Below, in pieces: positions 8,967 through 15,915 of a stretch of 44,342 bases of DNA. The position numbers and the translations under genes were made by a program. Origin of the DNA: Chitinophagaceae bacterium (GTDB taxonomy: Bacteria > Bacteroidota > Bacteroidia > Chitinophagales > Chitinophagaceae); the NCBI GenBank assembly GCA_021299175.1, contig JAJTFY010000010.1, positions 1-44,342 of the forward strand, written 5' to 3'. The notes under the pieces were generated by a model. The model was given only the letters and a program-made list of their open reading frames with translations. It did no database searches and was not told the DNA's origin. Numbering within the stretch: the first letter of the stretch is position 1; every line of letters begins with the position of its first letter.

Positions 8967-11228
8967 CTAGCCAAGATTGGCCAATCCCTCTTTCAGCATC
9001 TTGATCTTATCTAATGCATCCGCCTGCTTTTTTCTTTCCATGTCTACCACTTCCTGTTTGGCATTGTTGACAAACTTCTCATTGGAGAGTTTCTTCTCAA
9101 CACTTTCCAAAAAGCCCTGGAAATAGGCAAGTTCTGTTTCAAGCTCTTTTCGCTGGATGGAAGTATCCAATACTTGATCCGCTTTTACATAGAACTTGTC
9201 TCCGCCAATCACCAGCTGAATAGCGTCTGCCACTAGATCATCTGTAAAAGAAAATCCTTTTGCATTCACTTGTTTGCTAAGCAGTTCTTGTATGGGCAAC
9301 CATATTGATGTGTCTTTTGCAGCTACAAATAATGAAACAGCATCCTTGTTTTTGATTTGTGCCTTCACTCTTGCATCCCGGATAGTAGAGATAGCGGATT
9401 TAAGCAATACCGCCTCTTTCAGGATCGCATGGTCTGCATCCCTGGCAATGAATGATGCATCCATCTGTCTTACACAAAGATCAACAGGCTGATCATCCTT
9501 CAACAAGTGGTACATTTCCTCTGTCACGAATGGCATGAACGGATGCAGCCTTTCTAATAATATCTCAAAAAAACCAATGGCCTTGTTGAGATGGGCCTCA
9601 TCCATGGGCTTTTCAAAACCTGGCTTGATCCACTCAAGGTACCAACTGCAAAAATCATCCCAAACCAGCGTGTATAAAGTTTTGAGGGCTTCACTCAATT
9701 TAAATTGCTCCATCAATTGATCTACTTCAGTGCAAACCTCACGCAGCCTTGCATCAAACCATTCGTGGGGCCAGTCAGAACCCAAGGTCATCTCCTCTGC
9801 AGAGAGATTGGGTTTTGATCTTTCCTTCCAGAGTTGAACCAGTTTGAGTGCATTCCAAATCTTATTGATGAAATTTCTTCCCTGTTCATTGGATGCCTTG
9901 TCCCAGAGCAGATCATTGCCTGCAGGAGAAGCGATGAGAATCCCAAAACGAACGGCATCAGCACCGATATCATCAATCATTTCGAGCAGGTCTGGAGAGT
10001 TGCCCAGCTGCTTGCTCATTTTCCTTCCCTGCAGATCGCGAACAATGCCGGTAAAGTAAACATCTTTGAAAGGCTTTTCGCCCATGTATTCATAGCCCGC
10101 CATCACCATCCTGGCCACCCAGAAGAAAATGATTTCAGGTGCAGTAACCAGTGTATTGGTCGGATAATAATAAGCAACATCCTTGTTGCCAGGATTGGAA
10201 ATGCCCTTGAAAACCTCAAAAGGCCAGAGCCAGGAAGAGAACCAGGTATCCAGACAATCCTCATCTTGCTTGAGTTGTGGATTTTCTATGCCATATGTTG
10301 CAGAAAACTTTTGTTTGGCATCTTCTTCATCCATGGCAACGATAAAACGTCCTTCTGCATCATACCATGCAGGTATCTGATGGCCCCACCAAAGCTGGCG
10401 CGAAATGCACCAATCCTTGATGTTTTCCATCCAATGGCGATAGAGGTTCTTGAATTTGGCAGGATGAAAATTGATCTCCCCTTCCTGTACAGCATTAAGG
10501 GCAGGTGAGGATATTTTTTTCATGTCTACCCACCACTGCAAAGACAACCGCGGCTCAACCACAACATCTGTGCGCTCTGAGAAGCCCACCTGATGGGTAT
10601 ATTCATCAATCTTGACGACATGACCGGCCGACTTCAATTCCTCAACAATCTGCTTTCTGGCCTCAAACCGATCCAGGCCTATGTAAAGCTGGGCATCAGC
10701 ACTCATGGTACCGTCCTCATTGAGGATATCATAAACAGCAAGACCATGTTTGATACCGATTTGGTTATCATTCATGTCATGTGCCGGCGTGATTTTCAAT
10801 GCGCCAGAACCAAAATCAGTGGCCACATAATCATCCCCGATGATGGGTATTCTCCTGTTGATCAGTGGCACGATGGCCTCAGTGCCGATCAGGTGCTTAA
10901 AGCGCTCATCAGATGGATTAACCGCGATTGCTGCATCTCCCAGGATTGTTTCCGGACGAACAGTTGCGATGGTGATGCCTCCATGTTCAAGCGGCAAGGG
11001 GTTTCCTTCCTTATCAGCCAACTGGTATTGGAGAAAGTAAAGCTTTCCCTGTACCTCTTTGAAGATCACTTCTTCATCACTTAAAGCCGTCTTTGCACGC
11101 GGATCCCAGTTGATCATGCGCTTCCCGCGATAGATATATCCTTTGCTGTAAAGGTCATTGAATACATGGATCACAGAGCGATAATAATCAGGATCCATGG
11201 TAAAACTCCACCATATTTTTCCTTCCAC
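8967..11228 (-). pseudogene. valS: Valyl-tRNA synthetase, C-terminal fragment (frame-shifted)
   Basis: This frame holds most of ValS, the enzyme that charges tRNA-Val. It contains the editing (CP1) domain, the 'GRKMSKQLGN' signature (KMSKS equivalent), the anticodon-binding domain and the C-terminal coiled coil ('LETELAYFQGFLESVEKKL'). Homology begins at 'FTMDPDYY', codon 11204-11202; the preceding residues from the GTG at 11228 are out-of-frame readings of the other fragment. The conserved stretch that should precede 'FTMD' (about 19 residues, in other ValS proteins of the type 'LGASCDW.R.R') is absent from the DNA. If the deletion is real, this polypeptide lacks the HIGH motif and cannot be active. 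See the companion N-terminal fragment. Confidence 0.93.
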
Positions 11229-11575
11229 TCCCAGGCATACTCAAGAAATGCTTCCCGACTCAGACTCGATTTCTGGATTCCCCTTTCGCGCAACATATGC
11301 ACCACTTTGGCTTCTGTAGCGATAGATGCATGATCTGTACCAGGCACCCAACAAGCATTTTTACCCATCATCCTGGCACGCCTGACAAGGATATCCTGGA
11401 TGGTATTGTTCAAACAATGACCCATATGGAGAATGCCGGTAACATTGGGTGGCGGGATAACAACCGTATAGGGTTCCCTGTCATCAGGGGTACTTTCAAA
11501 ATATTTTTGATCCAGCCAGTGCTGATACCATTTTTGCTCTGCTGATTTAAAATCAAATGTTTTGGAGATCTCCAT
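11171..11575 (-). pseudogene. valS: Valyl-tRNA synthetase, N-terminal fragment (frame-shifted)
   Basis: This frame holds the start of ValS: '[14 protein letters not shown]', the ATP-binding HIGH motif as 'HMGH' at residues 50-53, and '[16 protein letters not shown]'. Family similarity ends at '[10 protein letters not shown]', codon 11209-11207. The last dozen residues ('[11 protein letters not shown]') are a frame-shifted reading of the next part of the gene. Start is ATG 11575 with a promoter-like TACCTTTG about 24 bp upstream. The N fragment (123 homologous residues), the C fragment (745) and a missing 19 add up to 887, a normal ValS length, so the gene seems otherwise whole. ValS is normally essential, so either another copy exists or the gap is an assembly error. 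Confidence 0.92.
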
Positions 11576-11598
11576 GAATTGCGAACGTTTAAGGTCTA

Positions 11599-11606
11599 CA
11601 AAGGTA
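11599..11606 (-). promoter_or_regulatory. TAnnTTTG promoter element for valS
   Basis: The minus strand reads TACCTTTG about 24 bp upstream of the valS ATG, matching the Bacteroidota -7 consensus. The surrounding TACCTTTGTAGAC is identical to the element before the amidotransferase gene at 44164. Confidence 0.5.
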
Positions 11607-11744
11607 ACAAGAAAGTTAGACCTTGGAGCAGTGATGTTGCTGTATATGCAAGCAAAGGATCTTGTTTGCTAGGAGACTAACAATGAAGTCATGACCTCCA
11701 AGAGCAATTCCTGAGAAGGAATAAGGTTTGTCTACCTGTCGTTC

Positions 11745-11864
11745 TTACCAAACCAGGTAAGTAACCAACGCAATCAAGGCATAGATAGCCAACACTACCA
11801 AAAAGACTTTAGCAGTTTTACCGGCTGGTGAAGATGTGAAGATATTCATGATTTTCTTTTTCAT
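11745..11864 (-). CDS. 39-residue single-span membrane protein
   Basis: This ORF is too short for the ORF track. It reads from ATG 11864 to a TAA at 11747-11745 and encodes 39 residues: a basic N-terminus ('MKKKIMNIFTSSPAGKTAK') followed by one strong hydrophobic span of about 19 residues ('VFLVVLAIYALIALVTYLVW'). This positive-inside plus one-helix layout is typical of bacterial small membrane proteins. A TATCTTTG element lies about 95 bp upstream on the same strand. It is the only coding candidate in the roughly 540 bp between valS and the next gene. Translation is not proven; codon use looks ordinary. Function unknown. Confidence 0.55.
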   Translation of the reverse strand: MKKKIMNIFTSSPAGKTAKVFLVVLAIYALIALVTYLVW

Positions 11865-12117
11865 TGGTGTATTCAATTGAAATTGGCATATCATGGAATT
11901 GGAAAGAAGGAACTAGTAGTAAGACGTAAAACACTCACTTCAAGTTACAAAGATTTCCAAAGATAATGTTAAAATTTTTTCAAATAACCTGATTTCTAGC
12001 TGCCTGAGGGGTGATTGCTGTTTGAAAAATGCCTGATCATGGTCATTGCCCAAGGTAAATTTTGTCTGTAAAATTGTCGTAAATACACGCACATTTAACT
12101 GTCAACTAATCTTTTAT
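11865..12117. other. Intergenic stretch, no further gene seen
   Basis: About 250 bp between the 39-residue ORF and the gene at 12118, AT-rich. On the minus strand it carries the candidate promoter of the small ORF (11958-11965). I see no RNA gene or strong hairpin. The 170 bp between the small ORF and valS (11576-11744) likewise holds only the valS promoter candidate. Confidence 0.5.
11958..11965 (-). promoter_or_regulatory. TAnnTTTG promoter element for the 39-residue ORF
   Basis: The minus strand reads TATCTTTG, with a TTTG about 15 bp further upstream, close to the Bacteroidota -33/-7 pattern although the spacing is short. It would give a leader of roughly 90 bases before the ATG at 11864. 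Confidence 0.4.
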
Positions 12118-12549
12118 ATGAAAAAATCAGCCAATCAAACCATTTATGCCATTTGGATAGACAGAAAACATGCCATGGTGATGAAATCAACAACCCAGGG
12201 TGAGCCGGAATTCATTGAAATCAAGTCTGGTGCAGGCAGAGAAAGATTTAATGGGGAAACAACCAATAAAACCGGCATGTTGGGTACTTCTATCAACTGG
12301 CAGAAAAAAATGCAAGAAAAAGAAAACAACCATGTGCAGCAATTCCTTAAAAAAGTACTTGATCAAATACATCAAGCCAAAGAAATCCTGATCCTGGGTT
12401 CCGGTGATACCCGGTATGAACTTCAAAACATCATTGAAAAGAGCAAAACGTTGCAGGAGGTCCCATTGAAAAATCGTGCATTCAGGAAAATCACCAAAAG
12501 AGAGCTTGAACTGGAAATGGAAAAAGAGTTCAGCCTGCATCTCGACTAA
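12118..12549 (+). CDS. Hypothetical protein, possible eRF1/Pelota domain-3-like fold
   Basis: The ORF track starts at 12046, but the ATG at 12118 ('MKKSANQTIYAIWIDRKHA') gives a cleaner N-terminus and a 143-residue product without signal peptide, so probably cytoplasmic. It begins with a short beta-type segment ('YAIWIDRKHAMVM'), has a charged, lysine-rich middle, then 'VLDQIHQAKEILILGSGDTRYELQNII' and ends with 'KITKRELELEMEKEF'. The 'ILGSGDTRYEL' stretch resembles the glycine-containing loop of eRF1/Pelota domain 3 and related bacterial ribosome-rescue or host-attachment-type proteins. That link is an inference from the motif pattern only. It is followed after 66 bp by the exonuclease/GIY-YIG gene. 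Function not known. Confidence 0.7.
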   Translation: MKKSANQTIYAIWIDRKHAMVMKSTTQGEPEFIEIKSGAGRERFNGETTNKTGMLGTSINWQKKMQEKENNHVQQFLKKVLDQIHQAKEILILGSGDTRYELQNIIEKSKTLQEVPLKNRAFRKITKRELELEMEKEFSLHLD

Positions 12550-12615
12550 GTTTTCAACAAGCCAACTGCCTTCGGAATTATCTTGTTAATTTCGGATCAT
12601 ATTTGTGGGCTAGGC

Positions 12616-13998
12616 ATGTATGCAATTGTAGACATAGAAACAACAGGAGGCAACGCAGGAACAGGAAGCATTACCGAGATCGCTATCTTGATCAGTGATG
12701 GAAAGGTAGTGATGCACAAGTACACCACCCTGGTGAACCCTATGCAACCCATTCCCGTTTTTATTGAAAAACTTACTGGCATCAACGACCAAATGGTCAG
12801 CAAGGCCCCCATTTTTGGGCAAGTTGCAAAAGATGTTTATGAACTGCTGCAAGACAAGGTTTTTGTTGCACACAATGTCAATTTTGATTTTTCGTTTATC
12901 GCTCACCAGCTTTCACAACATGGATTCAAATTGCATTCCAGGAAGCTATGCACCGTAAGGCTGAGCAGAAAAATATTCGATGGCCACCAGAGTTACAGCC
13001 TGGGCAACCTTTGCCGTTCGCTTGATATCCGCATAGAAGACCGCCACAGGGCCATGGGAGATGCAGAAGCCACAACCGTTCTTTTTCACAAACTGCTTCA
13101 GCATGACAAGCAAAACCATATTGAAAGCATGCTCAAGAAAGGCAGTGGCGACAGTTACCTGCCCATGAATCTATCGAGCAATGATCTTGAGTGCATGCCC
13201 AATACTCCGGGTGTGTATTATTTTCATGACAGTAAAGGGAAAATCATTTACGTCGGAAAAGCAAAACGCTTGAAAAAGCGTGTCACCAGTCATTTTTCAA
13301 ACAATGATGTCAGCAAAAAAAAACAAGACCTCATCCGGATGGTAAGCAAGATCAGTTTTCGGGAATGTGGGAATGAACTGATGATGGGTGTTTTCGAAAG
13401 CATTGAAATCAAACGATTATGGCCAGCCTTCAACAGGTCACAGAAAAAATTTGAAAACCGTTTTGGGATTTGCAGCTACGAAGATATGAAGGGAATCATT
13501 CGACTGGGAATTGTCAAAAAGAAAAAGCACTTGCAGTCATATACATCATTTCCCATGCAGGTAGATGGACAAAGGCTGCTGAACAAACTTGCAAGAGAAC
13601 ACAAGCTTTGCCCCAAAATGTGTTTTCTCCAAAAAGAGCAGGTTGCCTGTGTGGGAAGGGAGGAGGAATTTTGTGAAGGCATTTGTGAACATACAGAAGA
13701 CATTGCATCCTATAATACCAAGGTAAAAATGGCCATCAGTGAAATGATCCATCACTCCCCTACCATTGCGGTATTTGGTGAAGGCCGAGAAAGTACTGAG
13801 TTGACTTGCATCATGATTGGTAGAAACGATTTTCTTGCGCTGGGGTATGTTCCAAAAGACGCCATGAAACTAAAAAAAGATAAACTGGTAAAATTGCTGG
13901 AACCTGCAGCCTCCAATGAATTCATCCGGTCATTGGTCATGAACCAGGCAAACCTTCATCCCTCGATGAGTGTGCATTTCAAAGAAAAATTGAACTAA
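12616..13998 (+). CDS. DnaQ-like 3'-5' exonuclease fused to a GIY-YIG nuclease
   Basis: Residues 1-165 form a DEDDh exonuclease of the DNA polymerase III epsilon type: ExoI 'IVDIETTGG' (D6, E8), ExoII 'HNVNFDFSFI', ExoIII 'HRAMGDAEAT'. From about residue 190 a GIY-YIG endonuclease domain of the UvrC/Cho type follows ('GVYYFHDSKGKIIYVGKAKRL', with the conserved R in 'KKRVTSHF'). A C-terminal region with several cysteines ('LCPKMCFLQ', 'FCEGICEH') resembles the corresponding part of Cho/UvrC-like proteins. The fusion is a known architecture in Bacteroidota and Actinobacteria and is thought to act in DNA repair by incision and trimming; its exact substrate is unknown. ATG 12616 is preferred over the TTG at 12583 because residue 1 then sits right before ExoI. 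Product 460 residues. Confidence 0.9.
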   Translation: MYAIVDIETTGGNAGTGSITEIAILISDGKVVMHKYTTLVNPMQPIPVFIEKLTGINDQMVSKAPIFGQVAKDVYELLQDKVFVAHNVNFDFSFIAHQLSQHGFKLHSRKLCTVRLSRKIFDGHQSYSLGNLCRSLDIRIEDRHRAMGDAEATTVLFHKLLQHDKQNHIESMLKKGSGDSYLPMNLSSNDLECMPNTPGVYYFHDSKGKIIYVGKAKRLKKRVTSHFSNNDVSKKKQDLIRMVSKISFRECGNELMMGVFESIEIKRLWPAFNRSQKKFENRFGICSYEDMKGIIRLGIVKKKKHLQSYTSFPMQVDGQRLLNKLAREHKLCPKMCFLQKEQVACVGREEEFCEGICEHTEDIASYNTKVKMAISEMIHHSPTIAVFGEGRESTELTCIMIGRNDFLALGYVPKDAMKLKKDKLVKLLEPAASNEFIRSLVMNQANLHPSMSVHFKEKLN

Positions 13999-14005
13999 AG
14001 AAAAG

Positions 14006-14293
14006 CTATCCCTTCAACTCCTCCACGGTAGCACCAATGCCCCTGTCGGTAATGGCATCACACATGGGTTTCAGCTCGTCATAAGAGCCGTGCTTTACAC
14101 CATATTTGCCTTTGTAATGAATGAACAAGGCGCATTGTTCGGCCTGTTCCCTTTCATGCTTGCAGACTTCCATCAGGGTTTTGATGACATGATCAAAAGT
14201 ATTCACTTCGTCATTCCATACAATCAATGCATAACCAGTGCTGTCAAGCACTTCGGTTTCATATTGTTCCTTGTAAATGGGATTGGATGACAT
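14006..14293 (-). CDS. clpS: ATP-dependent Clp protease adaptor ClpS
   Basis: ClpS binds proteins with N-degron residues (Phe, Leu, Trp, Tyr) and delivers them to the ClpAP protease. The 95-residue product shows the family core: 'YALIVWNDEVNTFDHVIKTL' with the N-D-x-x-x-x-F-D motif that lines the N-degron pocket, and 'ALFIHYKGKYGVKHGSYDEL'. The length is typical. The gene lies 27 bp downstream of tRNA-Val(GAC) on the same strand and has no promoter of its own that I can see, so it is probably transcribed from the tRNA promoter. clpA is not in the window. Confidence 0.93.
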   Translation of the reverse strand: MSSNPIYKEQYETEVLDSTGYALIVWNDEVNTFDHVIKTLMEVCKHEREQAEQCALFIHYKGKYGVKHGSYDELKPMCDAITDRGIGATVEELKG

Positions 14294-14320
14294 GCTGCGG
14301 GTGCAGTTTAAAAGGTAAAG

Positions 14321-14398
14321 TGGTGGAACATACTGGACTCGAACCAGTGACCCCTACTCTGTCAAAGTAATGCTCTAAACCAACTGAGCTAATGTTCC
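14321..14398 (-). tRNA. tRNA-Val (anticodon GAC)
   Basis: A full cloverleaf can be read on the minus strand: acceptor GGAACAT pairing with ATGTTCC, a 4-bp D stem GCTC/GAGC, anticodon stem TTACT/AGTAG (one G-T pair), loop TTGACAG with anticodon GAC, T arm ACTGG-TTCGAGT-CCAGT, discriminator A and an encoded CCA. The length is 78 nt. Anticodon GAC reads the valine codons GUC and GUU. A TAACTTTG promoter element lies about 11 bp upstream. Confidence 0.93.
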
Positions 14399-14408
14399 TA
14401 ACGAAGAG

Positions 14409-14416
14409 CAAAGTTA
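14409..14416 (-). promoter_or_regulatory. TAnnTTTG promoter element for tRNA-Val(GAC)-clpS
   Basis: The minus strand reads TAACTTTG about 10 bp before the 5' end of the tRNA, the spacing expected if the transcript starts just before the mature end. Confidence 0.55.
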
Positions 14417-14473
14417 AGGTAAAATAAGGAATCATCATGCTTGGTTGCACCTTGAAATATCGCAATGGCTGTA

Positions 14474-15898
14474 TTAGCCAAACAATTCCTTTACTGCTTT
14501 TCCTTTACCATCAGGAGTAGTATAAAAAGGCCTTTCCTCAACCAAATAATTGGTCTCTGGATGAATGCCAAGTGCATGATAAATAGACTGGTGAACCTGA
14601 TCAATGACGATGGGATTTTTGATGGTCTTGCAGGGCCTTTCATCTGCCGTCTGACCAAATACATTGCCCTTCTTGATTCCTCCTCCGAACATGAGCATGG
14701 AACATCCATCTGTGAAATGACGGTGCATGCCATAAAACTTGATATCATTGATGATGTCGGGTTGTTTGACCTGCTCCCTTACCTTCAACTCCGGCCTGCC
14801 TTCGACCATCATGTCCCTGCTGAACTCAGTTGCCAGGATGATCATGGTCCTGTCCAGGTGTCCGGACTGTTCCAGGTCCTTGACAAGTTGAGCGATTGGG
14901 CCATCAATCCTCTTTTTCATTTCGACCAAGCGCGTGTGACCGTTTTCATGAGTATCCCAATTCATGAAGGGCTCATATTCTGTTGTTACACTGATGAACC
15001 TTGCACCTTTTTGGGTGAGCCGCTTGGCCATCAGACAACCCAATCCAAATTTTCCTGTATTGTAAATATCATAGCTGGACTTTGGCTCCTTGTTAAGGTC
15101 AAATGCAGCTGCCTCTGGAGATTTGAGCAACCTGTAAGCCTGTTCCATGGAGCGCTTCATGGATTCCTTGTGATAATCAGATCCATACTCACCCATCGGC
15201 CCCTGGTTCATCAGATCTCTGTACAATTGATTTCTTTTCTCAAACCGGGTTTCAGACATACCGACGGGTGGTCGAACAGAATCCAATCCTGCTGTCGGAT
15301 CTGGAATCATGAAGGGTCCGAATTCATTACCCAAAAAACCTGCTGTATGAAAGGCCTTAAGTTCTTCTCCTTCACCGACAGTAAATCGCTGTCCGATATC
15401 AATGAAAGCTGGAATCGCGCTGTTGATTGGCCCCAACTCCTTGGCAACCCAAGATCCAATATGGGGGGCTGATACAGATTGTGGAGGTCGGTAACATGTA
15501 TGCCAGTGGTATTGATGGCGAGCATGCAGAATATGCCCCATGTCTGCCGCAACATAAGAACGGATGACAGTTCCCCTGTCCATGATTTTTCCGATGGATT
15601 CCAATCCCTCCGAAAAATGAACACCATCCAGGATGGTTGGCACAGACTTGAATGTACTGAGTACATCATCGGATTTCATTCCCGTTGCGTATGGAGTGAA
15701 CCTTTTGGGATCAAATGTTTCGGTGTGGGCCATGCCACCCGCCATCCATAGCAAAATGACTGTATCTGCAGTTGACTGTTTTCCGAAAGGCTTCATGCTG
15801 CTCAAGAGTCCGGATAAGGGCATGGTCGCTCCCAGGGCAGCAATGGTTGCAGCACTGGTATTCTTTAAAAATTGTCTTCTATCCGAGAATTTGCTCAT
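14474..15898 (-). CDS. DUF1501 family Tat-exported protein
   Basis: DUF1501 proteins have an alkaline-phosphatase/sulfatase-like core; their reaction is not established. The N-terminus has a twin-arginine signal ('SDRRQFLKNTSAATIAALGA'), pointing to folded export to the periplasm. Recognisable family parts are 'VILLWMAGGMAHTETFDPK', 'DMGHILHARHQYHWHTCYRP' and the C-terminal 'RPCKTIKNPIVIDQVHQSIY'. The start is ATG 15898; the ORF track adds two codons from a TTG at 15904. It sits 17 bp after the DUF1549/DUF1553 gene in the same direction, the usual pairing, and the two are surely one transcript. They are thought to act together on a substrate outside the cytoplasm, with the partner carrying heme c. 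The window gives no direct clue to the substrate. Confidence 0.88.
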   Translation of the reverse strand: MSKFSDRRQFLKNTSAATIAALGATMPLSGLLSSMKPFGKQSTADTVILLWMAGGMAHTETFDPKRFTPYATGMKSDDVLSTFKSVPTILDGVHFSEGLESIGKIMDRGTVIRSYVAADMGHILHARHQYHWHTCYRPPQSVSAPHIGSWVAKELGPINSAIPAFIDIGQRFTVGEGEELKAFHTAGFLGNEFGPFMIPDPTAGLDSVRPPVGMSETRFEKRNQLYRDLMNQGPMGEYGSDYHKESMKRSMEQAYRLLKSPEAAAFDLNKEPKSSYDIYNTGKFGLGCLMAKRLTQKGARFISVTTEYEPFMNWDTHENGHTRLVEMKKRIDGPIAQLVKDLEQSGHLDRTMIILATEFSRDMMVEGRPELKVREQVKQPDIINDIKFYGMHRHFTDGCSMLMFGGGIKKGNVFGQTADERPCKTIKNPIVIDQVHQSIYHALGIHPETNYLVEERPFYTTPDGKGKAVKELFG

Positions 15899-15915
15899 GG
15901 CCAATGAAGTTAATA

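Noticed and set aside
9834-10508. 224-residue plus-strand ORF
   Set aside because: It is antisense to conserved valS sequence, without domain or promoter; a shadow frame.
8967-11575. Programmed frameshift or translational bypass in valS
   Set aside because: The codons for about 19 conserved residues are not present in the DNA at all, so no recoding could restore the protein.
14465-15472. 335-residue plus-strand ORF
   Set aside because: It lies antisense to the well-supported DUF1501 gene and shows no recognisable domain; it is a shadow frame.
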